Below are positions 1 through 5,581 of a stretch of 5,801 nt of DNA, piece by piece. The notes under the pieces were generated by a model. That model worked only from the letters and a program-made list of their open reading frames with translations, was not told where the DNA came from and did not search any database. Position 1 is the stretch's first letter, and each line of letters begins with the position of its first letter. This DNA is from Microbacteriaceae bacterium (lineage in GTDB: Bacteria; Actinomycetota; Actinomycetes; Actinomycetales; Microbacteriaceae): assembly GCA_003454135.1 (NCBI GenBank), contig DMKW01000194.1, positions 1 to 5,801 of the forward strand. The letters run 5' to 3'. The position numbers and the translations under genes are program-made.

Positions 1-1767
1 TCGGCGACCGTGGTGCGTGACGCAATCTGGGCTGCCGTTCGTGAGTCGGGTGCCACGGTGATCCTCGTCGAGCACCACCTCGACGGGTGGCTCGACGAGA
101 TCGACCGGGTGGTGGTGCTGAACGGGACCGGAGGGATCGCCGCCATTGGTGCTGCCGCGATTCTGTCGGATCATGCCGAGTCGCTCGCGCGGCTGGGCGT
201 CTGGGTCCCCGGGGCCGACGCCCCGACGCCCCTCGAGGTGCCCCTCGAACTGTGCGCCCCCGCCCTCGGCGGCGGGGCGCCCGGTTCACCCGTGATCAGA
301 GCCGAGAAGGTCAGCGTGCTCCGCGGTTCGCGCGCGCGGCTCGCCACTGCCGGCGCTCGGCCGTCGGTGCAGGCGTTGTGGCACGTCGACGCCGTTATTC
401 GTGCCGGTGAGATTGTCGCAGTCGTCGGCGCCAGCGGCGCGGGCAAGTCCACACTTACGGCGCTGCTCGCGGGCCTCGACGTTCCATCGTGCGGTGAGGT
501 GAGTGCAGGCCACGAGTTGCGCGCGGGCGCGGGGCCTCATCCGGCGCTCTGGCGTTCCCGAGATCTCGCGCGTCGCGTGGGATGGGTCCCCCAGCAGGCC
601 GAACTGGCTATCGTCGCCCGCACCGTCTGGGACGATGTGATGAGCACCAGCCGATTGCTCGACCTCGACGAGGTGGAGGCGACCGCACGAGTTGACGGCC
701 TCCTGACGACGCTGGGACTGGCGGAGCTTCGGGATGCGGACCCGCACCTCCTGTCCGGTGGCGAGCTGCGGCGTCTCGCTCTCGCCGGAGCAGTGGCCCA
801 CGGACCATCCGTGCTGGTGCTGGATGAGCCGACGGTCGGGCAGGACCGCCAGACGTGGGCGGCAGTGGCCGGGGTGATCGCCTCGTCCCGGGCCGCTGGG
901 GTCGCGGTGGTCGTCGCCACCCATGACCCGCTTCTCGTGCAACTTGCCGACCGGGTAATCCGCCTGGACCGCGGTCGGTTGGTCGACGTTGCGGATCGGA
1001 CGGGTGTCGCGCTGCCGTCGGCATCAGTACCGGCACGTGTCGCCTGGTCCGGTCTGGCCGCTCGCTGTGGCCCGCTGTCGCTGCTCGGGTCATCGATTCT
1101 GCTCCTCGCCGGCGCGTTGTTCATCGCAGACATTCGCGGTGCGGCGTTGGGCGTCGCGCTCGAACTGCTTCTGGCTCCGTTCGTTTTCGGGTGGGGACGT
1201 CCTTCGGTGCGACTGCTGCCCGGACTGCTCGCGGTAGCATCGGTCGGATTCTCGAGCTGGATGTTGAGCCCGGACCAGGATCTGGCAATGGGGGCAACCG
1301 CCGGCCTTCGGGTTGCCTTCTTTGTGCTTCCGGGAGTCCTGCTGGCCGGGCTGGCGGATCCGTTCGCCCTGGGCGACCACCTCGCGCAGCGGCTCCGGCT
1401 GCCGGCGCGACCCGTTGTCGCCGCCGTCGCCGCGATGCAACGGTTCGACACCCTGGGCGAGCAGTGGGAGCAGCTCAGACGTACCCGGCGAATTCGGGGC
1501 CTGGACGGCGGACGTTCGCCCATGGCGCGGGCGCGTCACGTGGCCGCCCTGACCTTCGGCCTCCTGATCCAGTCGCTGCGACAGTCGGGCCGGATGGCAG
1601 TGGCCATGGAGTCGCGGGGGTTCTCGGCGGCTCGCGTTTCCGGCGTGCGCCGCTCATGGGCGGAGCCCGCACCCTGGTCGGCGGCAGACCTTGCCCTCCT
1701 CGGCATCGGGTTGGTGGTGGCCGCCGCACCCGCAGTTCTTCTGCTGCTGGCTCGGGCGAGTAGTTGA
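1..1767 (+). CDS. ECF transporter fused ATPase-ATPase-EcfT protein (YkoD-YkoC-like), 5' partial
   Basis: This is the energising subunit of an ECF-type importer at the inner face of the membrane. The reading frame is open from base 1, so the start lies upstream. Counting from codon 10-12 as residue 1, residues 1-67 are the end of a first ABC ATPase, with the H-loop in VILVEHHL (about 18-24). A complete second ATPase follows: Walker A GASGAGKST (140-148), Q-loop VPQQ (193-196), signature LSGGELRRLALA (248-259), Walker B VLVLDEPT (268-275), D-loop VGQD (276-279) and H-loop ATHD (303-306). Residues 350-585 form an EcfT-like domain with about five hydrophobic segments (roughly 354-374, 378-394, 402-419, 430-449, 560-580). 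Between them lie two coupling-helix motifs, RRIRG (493-497) and ESRGF (534-538). The family and the adjacent TPP riboswitch suggest HMP or another thiamin precursor as substrate; this is inference, because the specificity subunit is not in the window. Two A domains plus T in one chain is a fusion of what is ykoD and ykoC in Bacillus. Confidence 0.88.
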   Translation, partial: SATVVRDAIWAAVRESGATVILVEHHLDGWLDEIDRVVVLNGTGGIAAIGAAAILSDHAESLARLGVWVPGADAPTPLEVPLELCAPALGGGAPGSPVIRAEKVSVLRGSRARLATAGARPSVQALWHVDAVIRAGEIVAVVGASGAGKSTLTALLAGLDVPSCGEVSAGHELRAGAGPHPALWRSRDLARRVGWVPQQAELAIVARTVWDDVMSTSRLLDLDEVEATARVDGLLTTLGLAELRDADPHLLSGGELRRLALAGAVAHGPSVLVLDEPTVGQDRQTWAAVAGVIASSRAAGVAVVVATHDPLLVQLADRVIRLDRGRLVDVADRTGVALPSASVPARVAWSGLAARCGPLSLLGSSILLLAGALFIADIRGAALGVALELLLAPFVFGWGRPSVRLLPGLLAVASVGFSSWMLSPDQDLAMGATAGLRVAFFVLPGVLLAGLADPFALGDHLAQRLRLPARPVVAAVAAMQRFDTLGEQWEQLRRTRRIRGLDGGRSPMARARHVAALTFGLLIQSLRQSGRMAVAMESRGFSAARVSGVRRSWAEPAPWSAADLALLGIGLVVAAAPAVLLLLARASS

Positions 1768-1779
1768 ACCCCGCCCCGA

Positions 1780-1785
1780 TAGGCT
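1780..1785 (+). promoter_or_regulatory. possible -10 element for the riboswitch/thiD-tenA transcript
   Basis: TAGGCT fits the actinobacterial TANNNT -10 pattern. A start about 6-8 bases downstream would fall near 1791-1793, just where the aptamer P1 helix begins. No good -35 hexamer is seen 16-19 bases upstream, inside the end of the transporter gene. Transcription could instead read through from that gene, only 25 bases away. The evidence is position plus one short motif, so the call is weak. Confidence 0.35.
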
Positions 1786-1792
1786 TTCTGAT

Positions 1793-1874
1793 TGACACGG
1801 GGTGCTCCGCCGGACGGCGAGCTGAGATTCATACCCGTTGAACCTGTCTAGTTAGCACTAGCGAAGGGATGTCG
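1793..1874 (+). promoter_or_regulatory. TPP riboswitch (THI element)
   Basis: This RNA senses thiamin pyrophosphate and should lower thiD-tenA expression when TPP is plentiful. The conserved core is present: GGGGTGC (1799-1805), CTGAGA (1822-1827), ATACCCGTTGAACCTG (1831-1846) and the 3' block GCGAAGGGATG (1861-1871). Helices that can be drawn are P1 GACA 1794-1797 with TGTC 1870-1873 plus a U-G pair; P2 GGGT 1800-1803 with ACCC 1833-1836; P3 GCTC 1804-1807 with GAGC 1819-1822, extended by GCC/GGC; P4 CCT 1843-1845 with AGG 1865-1867; and P5 CTAGT 1848-1852 with ACTAG 1857-1861 around a TAGC loop. There is no room for a separate terminator or sequestor before the gene. The ribosome binding site AAGGG (1864-1868) is inside the aptamer, so direct occlusion of translation is the likely mechanism. 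Confidence 0.95.
1864..1868 (+). promoter_or_regulatory. Shine-Dalgarno of thiD-tenA, embedded in the TPP aptamer
   Basis: AAGGG lies 9 bases before ATG 1878 but touches ATG 1869 with no spacer. This favours 1878 as the true start. The same bases form the 3' strand of P4 in the aptamer. Confidence 0.7.
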
Positions 1875-1877
1875 CAC

Positions 1878-3392
1878 ATGGACACGCACGCCTCAGGTCT
1901 CGCATTGAGGGCCACCCCCAGGGTCCTCAGCATCGCCGGGACCGATCCGACGGGCGGCGCGGGCATCCACGCCGATCTGAAGAGCATCGCGGCAAACGGC
2001 GGATACGGGATGGCGGTGGTCACCGCCCTCGTGGCGCAGAACACGCGCGGGGTGCTCTCGGTGCACACTCCGCCGGTGGAGTTCCTCCGGCAGCAGTTGG
2101 ATGCGGTCAGCGATGACGTGACGATCGATGCGGTCAAGATCGGCATGCTGGCCGACGTCGCCGTCATCCGGGAGGTGCGTTCCTGGCTGGAGACCACCCG
2201 CCCTCCGCTCATCGTGCTGGATCCGGTCATGGTGGCCACCAGTGGCGATCGGCTCCTGGCGCCGTCCGCGGAGCAGGCCCTGCGAGACCTCGTTCCGCTC
2301 GTGCACCTCGTCACCCCCAACGTCCCCGAGCTGGCCGTGCTGCTCGATGAGCAGCCCGCGGCCGACTGGGCGGCGGCAGTGGACCAGGGCAAGCGACTGT
2401 CGGCGGCGACAGGGGTGACCGTGCTCGTCAAGGGTGGACACTTCACCGAGTCCAGCTGCCCCGACGCGCTGGTCAATACCCAGGGACTGCTGGCTGACAC
2501 CGTGGTGGAGTTCGCCTTGCCTCGGGTGGAGACGAGCAACACGCATGGCACTGGCTGCTCGCTGTCCTCCGCGATGGCGACCGTCCAGGCGCGGACCGGT
2601 GACTGGGCCGACTCCCTTGGGCAGGTCAAGGCCTGGTTGCACGACGCGCTGCTGCACGCGGACGTCCTGGAGGTGGGCGCGGGCAACGGACCGATCAACC
2701 ACTTTCACCGGCTGTTCGCCGACAGGGCCCCCGTAGGCGAGGAATTCAGCCGAACGCTCTGGCAGGACATCGAATCCACCAGGGCGGCTATCTTCGACCT
2801 GCCGTTCATCACGGCTCTCGGTGACGGCACCCTTGACGAACGGGAGTTCTCCTACTACCTGGCCCAGGATGCCCTATATCTGAACACCTACTCGCGCGTG
2901 CTCGCCCGGGCCAGCGCCCTTGCCCCGACCGAGGCGGCGCAGCTGTTTTGGGCCAATTCCGCTCAGGTGTGCCTTCAGGTCGAATCGGAGCTGCACCGCA
3001 GCTGGCTGGGCGAGCACACCGCGCCGCGCGCGCTGGGTCCGGTCACGAAGGGCTACCTTGACCACCTGCTCGCCGTCAGCGTGCAGGGCAGCTACGCCGT
3101 GCTGCTGGCCGCGATCCTGCCGTGTTACTGGCTGTACGCGGAGGTCGGCGTGCGGCTCCACGCCGAGTTCCTGGCGCGCGAAGACGATGCGGTTCACCCG
3201 TATGCGGCCTGGCTCGATACCTACGCCGACGAGGGTTTCGCCGCAGCCACCCGGCAGGCCATCGCCTTCACCGACGCGGCAGCGGGCGATGCGTCGGCCC
3301 AGGAGCGAGCGGCGATGAGAACGGCATTCTCCCAGTCCTCGCAATGCGAGTTGGACTTCTTCGACGCGCCCCGGCTGCATGCGGGGGCCTGA
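1878..3392 (+). CDS. thiD: bifunctional HMP/HMP-P kinase (ThiD) - TenA pyrimidine salvage fusion
   Basis: This is a cytosolic protein of 504 residues. Residues about 15-283 are ThiD, a ribokinase-fold enzyme phosphorylating HMP to HMP-P and then HMP-PP. Visible motifs are SIAGTDPTGGAG (18-29), VTPNVPEL (145-152), VKGGH (184-188) and NTHGTGCSLSSA (221-232) with the catalytic-type Cys 227. ThiD runs to GNGPINHFHRLF, a typical C-terminal ending. Residues about 287-504 are a TenA domain (aminopyrimidine aminohydrolase / thiaminase II). It has GDGTL (315-319), QDALYL (330-335), LPCYWLYAEVG (414-424) with nucleophile Cys 416 and Tyr 420, DTY (447-449) and Glu 491. These match the Cys-type TenA active site of Bacillus subtilis (Asp44, Tyr47, Cys135, Tyr139, Tyr163, Glu205). 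Both halves look intact, joined by a short linker. Fusion would couple release of HMP from damaged thiamin to its phosphorylation. ATG 1878 is preferred over ATG 1869 because of SD spacing. Translation is expected to respond to TPP. Confidence 0.95.
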   Translation: MDTHASGLALRATPRVLSIAGTDPTGGAGIHADLKSIAANGGYGMAVVTALVAQNTRGVLSVHTPPVEFLRQQLDAVSDDVTIDAVKIGMLADVAVIREVRSWLETTRPPLIVLDPVMVATSGDRLLAPSAEQALRDLVPLVHLVTPNVPELAVLLDEQPAADWAAAVDQGKRLSAATGVTVLVKGGHFTESSCPDALVNTQGLLADTVVEFALPRVETSNTHGTGCSLSSAMATVQARTGDWADSLGQVKAWLHDALLHADVLEVGAGNGPINHFHRLFADRAPVGEEFSRTLWQDIESTRAAIFDLPFITALGDGTLDEREFSYYLAQDALYLNTYSRVLARASALAPTEAAQLFWANSAQVCLQVESELHRSWLGEHTAPRALGPVTKGYLDHLLAVSVQGSYAVLLAAILPCYWLYAEVGVRLHAEFLAREDDAVHPYAAWLDTYADEGFAAATRQAIAFTDAAAGDASAQERAAMRTAFSQSSQCELDFFDAPRLHAGA

Positions 3393-3396
3393 GGTG

Positions 3397-4041
3397 CTAG
3401 CCGAGCGGCGGCAGTTGCGCCAGGAGCAGCCGCGCGGCATCCGCGGGATCGTCCGCCTCGGTGATCGCGCGAACCACGACGACGCGAGTCGCGCCCGCCT
3501 CCACAACTTGCCCGATGTTGCCGAGGTCGATGCCGCCGATCGCGTACCAGGGCAGGATGCTCCCCGTTTCGCGCGTCCGTTCGGTCGCGTACCGCACCAG
3601 CTCCAGCCCCACCGCGGCGCGTCCAGGCTTGGTCGGAGTCGCCCACAGCGGACCGACACAAAAATAGTCCAGCGTCTCGGCGGCCAGGGCGGCATCGATC
3701 TGCGACGGCGTGTGGCTGGAGAGCCCGATCACGACCGCGTCACCGACAAGGCCGCGGGCGGAGCCCAGCGGCAGATCCTTCTGCCCGATATGGAAGACCG
3801 GGGCGCGGGACAGGGCGGCGATATCGGCCCGGTTGTTGACGGCCCACAGCCTGCCGTGGCGTTCGGCGACCTCGCGGAGAATGTCGAGGAGTTCGAGTTC
3901 CTCGGCGGCCTCGACGGTCTTGTCCCTGAGCTGGATGATGTCCACGCCCCCGGCGAAGGCCGCATCCAGGAATTCGGCGAAATCGCCGCGCTCCGCGCGG
4001 GCATCGGTGCACAGGTACAGCCGGGCGTGATGGTGGTCCAT
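3397..4041 (-). CDS. thiE: thiamin-phosphate synthase ThiE
   Basis: ThiE couples HMP-PP with thiazole phosphate to make thiamin phosphate, releasing pyrophosphate. The 214-residue TIM-barrel protein has LYLCTD (8-13), the QLRDK motif (37-41), a VNNRAD segment (68-73), HIGQKDLP (84-91), GLSSHT (106-111), the phosphate-binding GPLWATPTK (130-138), AIGGI (167-171) and VVVVRAI (187-193). Length is normal for the family. The start ATG at 4041-4039 is chosen because homology begins there, and a longer reading frame to 4257 runs antisense into thiO. One oddity is that the usual Asn-Asp pair, whose Asp binds Mg in B. subtilis ThiE (Asp93), is Asn-Asn here (69-70). The second metal-ligand Asp (89) is kept. 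The gene is divergent from thiO and convergent with thiD-tenA, ending 4 bases from it. It carries no visible TPP riboswitch of its own. Confidence 0.95.
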   Translation of the reverse strand: MDHHHARLYLCTDARAERGDFAEFLDAAFAGGVDIIQLRDKTVEAAEELELLDILREVAERHGRLWAVNNRADIAALSRAPVFHIGQKDLPLGSARGLVGDAVVIGLSSHTPSQIDAALAAETLDYFCVGPLWATPTKPGRAAVGLELVRYATERTRETGSILPWYAIGGIDLGNIGQVVEAGATRVVVVRAITEADDPADAARLLLAQLPPLG

Positions 4042-4077
4042 CTGACCCACCCTAAAGGCGATTTGCGAGAGGCTGAA
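4042..4077 (-). promoter_or_regulatory. candidate thiE promoter, possibly leaderless
   Basis: Reading the minus strand, TTCAGC (4077-4072) is followed by a 17-base spacer, then TAGGGT (4054-4049, TANNNT type), then 7 bases to the ATG of thiE. That geometry would start transcription at or next to the A of the start codon, as in actinobacterial leaderless mRNAs. The alternative is that GGGTGGG just before the ATG serves as a weak ribosome binding site on a longer transcript. No transcript data support either choice. Confidence 0.45.
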
Positions 4078-4097
4078 CCACACCCGGAACACGGCGA

Positions 4098-4114
4098 CAC
4101 GGAGTGTCTCCGTG
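4098..4114 (+). repeat. perfect 7-bp inverted repeat covering the thiO SD and GTG start
   Basis: CACGGAG (4098-4104) and CTCCGTG (4108-4114) are exact inverse complements around a TGT spacer. The left arm holds the GGAG Shine-Dalgarno (4101-4104) and the right arm ends in the GTG start codon of thiO. A second, exclusive pairing exists: GACAC (4096-4100) with GTGTC (4104-4108). In RNA either stem would mask the initiation region. In DNA the palindrome could be a protein site. Confidence 0.6.
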
Positions 4115-5332
4115 GCTGAGCGCGCCGTTGACGTCGCCGTCGTCGGCGCCGGAATCATCGGGCTGGGGATCGCGTGGACGGTGGCGAAGTCCGGCCGCAC
4201 CGTCACCGTCATCGACCCGGACCCCGCCACGGGCGCCACATATGCCGCCGCTGGCATGCTCGCTCCCGTCAGCGAGCTGCACTATCAGGAAGAGCACCTG
4301 CTCGAGCTGATGCTGGCGTCGGCGGAGCTGTACCCGTCATTCGTGGAGTCGCTGGGGGCGGATGCCGCCGAGGTCGGATATCGGACGACCCGAACGATCA
4401 GCGTGGGCGCCGATGCGGCCGACCGGAGATCGCTCGCAGACCTGCGCGGGCTGCAGGTGGCGCACGGACTGGCGGTGGAGCCGCTGACCGTCCGCGAAGC
4501 CCGCGCCCTCGAGCCACTGCTCAGTCCCCAGTTGTCGAGCGCGTTCAACATCGAACAGGATCACCAGGTCGACCCGCGCCGGCTGGCCGACCGGCTGCAG
4601 GTCGCGATCGCCGTGGCGGCCGCCGAGGGCAACTGGATCCACGACCAGGCCATCCGGCAGAACGCCGTCGAGATTCTGCACGAGCGCCCGGGGGATACCG
4701 CCTCCCGCGTCACTGGGGTCGCCTTGCAGGACGGCTCATCGGTGACGGCGGGCGAGGTGATCGTTGCCAATGGCCTGGCCGCCGCTCGGCTGCGGGGTCT
4801 GCCCGACTGGCTGACCCTCCCGCTGCGCCCGGTGTACGGCGACATCCTGCGACTGCGGGTTCCGGAGCACCTCCGGCCTCTCCTGACCGCCACCATTCGG
4901 GGCCTGGTCCGCGGACTTCCCGTCTACCTCGTTCCGCGCTCCGACGGAACGGTCGTGCTCGGCGCCACCCAACGTGAAGACGGGTCGGCCGCCGTCTCGG
5001 TCGGCGGTGTGTACCAGCTGTTGCGGGATGCCCAGGTGCTGGTGCCAGCCGTCGCCGAGCTCGAACTGATCGAAGTCACGGCCCGTGCTCGCCCCGGGAC
5101 TCCAGACAATGCGCCGCTGCTCGGACGGGTCACCAGCGGCCCGCGCCAACCGGAGGGCGACATCCCGGGCCTGATCATTGCCACCGGATTCTTCCGCCAC
5201 GGCGTGCTGCTCACCCCCATCGCGGCGCAACACTGCCTTCGCCTCATCGATGGCACGGCCGACACCCGGTGGGCCCGTTTCCGCCCTGACCGCTTCTCGC
5301 CACCCACCTCCAAGGAGTCCGCTCGTGACTGA
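4112..5332 (+). CDS. thiO: glycine oxidase ThiO
   Basis: ThiO is an FAD-dependent amine oxidase that converts glycine to the iminoglycine used by ThiG for thiazole formation. The 406-residue protein has the dinucleotide-binding VVGAGIIGLGIAW (10-22), a strand ending in the ribose-binding acid Asp 35, AAAGMLAPVSE (45-55), DHQVDPRRL (150-158), RPVYGDILRL (239-248) and VYLVPRSDGTVVLGAT (271-286). The substrate-side motifs are RPGTPDNAPLLG (327-338) and ATGFFRHGVLLTP (357-369). Tyr 272, Arg 327 and Arg 362 correspond to the glycine-site Tyr246, Arg302 and Arg329 of B. subtilis ThiO; position 244 (His there) is Pro here. The GTG start has GGAG 7 bases upstream, and the flavin-binding strand begins within 10 residues. 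The end overlaps thiS by 8 bases, so the genes are probably translationally coupled. I see no convincing promoter in the 70-base gap and no TPP aptamer. Confidence 0.95.
   Translation: MAERAVDVAVVGAGIIGLGIAWTVAKSGRTVTVIDPDPATGATYAAAGMLAPVSELHYQEEHLLELMLASAELYPSFVESLGADAAEVGYRTTRTISVGADAADRRSLADLRGLQVAHGLAVEPLTVREARALEPLLSPQLSSAFNIEQDHQVDPRRLADRLQVAIAVAAAEGNWIHDQAIRQNAVEILHERPGDTASRVTGVALQDGSSVTAGEVIVANGLAAARLRGLPDWLTLPLRPVYGDILRLRVPEHLRPLLTATIRGLVRGLPVYLVPRSDGTVVLGATQREDGSAAVSVGGVYQLLRDAQVLVPAVAELELIEVTARARPGTPDNAPLLGRVTSGPRQPEGDIPGLIIATGFFRHGVLLTPIAAQHCLRLIDGTADTRWARFRPDRFSPPTSKESARD
5312..5317 (+). promoter_or_regulatory. Shine-Dalgarno of thiS
   Basis: AAGGAG, 7 bases before GTG 5325, lies inside the last codons of thiO. 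It fixes the thiS start, which otherwise could be placed at codons further upstream in the same open frame. Confidence 0.85.
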
Positions 5333-5579
5333 ACCCCAACCCGCCGAGATCACCCTCAACGGCTCCGTGCGCGCGCTGGTGCGCGGCGAGACCGTCTCCG
5401 ACCTGGTCGAGGCGATCACCGGCAGACCGATTGGGTCCGACGGCCGGGCGACGGACGGGAAGCGCCTCGGCGTCGCCGTCGCCCGGAACGCCGGAGTGGT
5501 GCCGAGGAGTCAGTGGGCGTCGACGGTCCTCACTCCCGGCGACGACATCGAAATCGTCACTGCGGCGCAGGGAGGCTAG
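5325..5579 (+). CDS. thiS: sulfur carrier protein ThiS
   Basis: ThiS is a small ubiquitin-fold carrier whose C-terminal Gly-Gly is adenylated and thiocarboxylated, then gives sulfur to ThiG. The 84-residue product has the N-terminal strand ITLNGSVRAL (9-18), TVSDLVEAI (23-31), VAVARNAGVVPRSQW (50-64), LTPGDDIEIVTAAQGG (69-84) and the required terminal GG. It is longer than the usual 65-70 residues because of a short N-terminal tail and a hydrophilic insertion at about 32-47 (GRPIGSDGRATDGKR) in the loop before the central strand. The GTG start overlaps the thiO stop (GTGACTGA, 5325-5332). It is 2 bases from thiG. The ThiF-type activating enzyme is not in the window. Confidence 0.95.
   Translation: MTEPQPAEITLNGSVRALVRGETVSDLVEAITGRPIGSDGRATDGKRLGVAVARNAGVVPRSQWASTVLTPGDDIEIVTAAQGG
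5569..5575 (+). promoter_or_regulatory. Shine-Dalgarno of thiG, made of the thiS Gly-Gly codons
   Basis: AGGGAGG ends 6 bases before ATG 5582. It is formed by the last codons of thiS, CAG GGA GGC, so one stretch serves both as the essential GG tail and as the ribosome binding site of thiG. Confidence 0.85.
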
Positions 5580-5581
5580 CA

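Noticed and set aside
10..12. GTG at 10 as the true start of the first gene
   Set aside because: The codons before it stay open, and the protein begins in the middle of an ATPase domain just before its H-loop, so the gene is cut by the window edge.
537..1523. Long open frame on the minus strand inside the transporter gene
   Set aside because: It is antisense to well-conserved ATPase and EcfT motifs. The product is low-complexity, rich in Arg, Ser and Pro, as expected for shadow frames in high-GC DNA.
1869..1871. ATG 1869 as the start of thiD-tenA
   Set aside because: It directly follows AAGGG with no spacer and is part of the conserved aptamer 3' block. ATG 1878 has a workable 9-base spacing. 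It cannot be fully excluded.
1829..2698. Long minus-strand frame opposite the ThiD domain
   Set aside because: It is antisense to intact ThiD motifs, with Ser/Thr/Ala-rich composition and no recognisable domain.
4042..4111. A second TPP riboswitch between thiE and thiO, suggested by CTGAACC and ACACCCGGAACA
   Set aside because: Neither strand has the CTGAGA motif, the GGGGTGC block or the P4/P5 hairpin, and the 70-base gap is too short for the aptamer plus a start region.
3379..4119. Plus-strand frame opposite thiE
   Set aside because: The minus-strand ThiE motifs are unambiguous. This frame is the complement of thiE and has no domain signature.
4042..4257. A 72-codon N-terminal extension of ThiE in the same open frame
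   Set aside because: It lies antisense to the 5' end of thiO, has no resemblance to ThiE, and the protein with normal family length begins at 4041.
5178..5324. Longer ThiS beginning inside thiO
   Set aside because: The region is the 3' end of thiO read in another frame. The SD AAGGAG and ubiquitin-fold homology place the start at GTG 5325.
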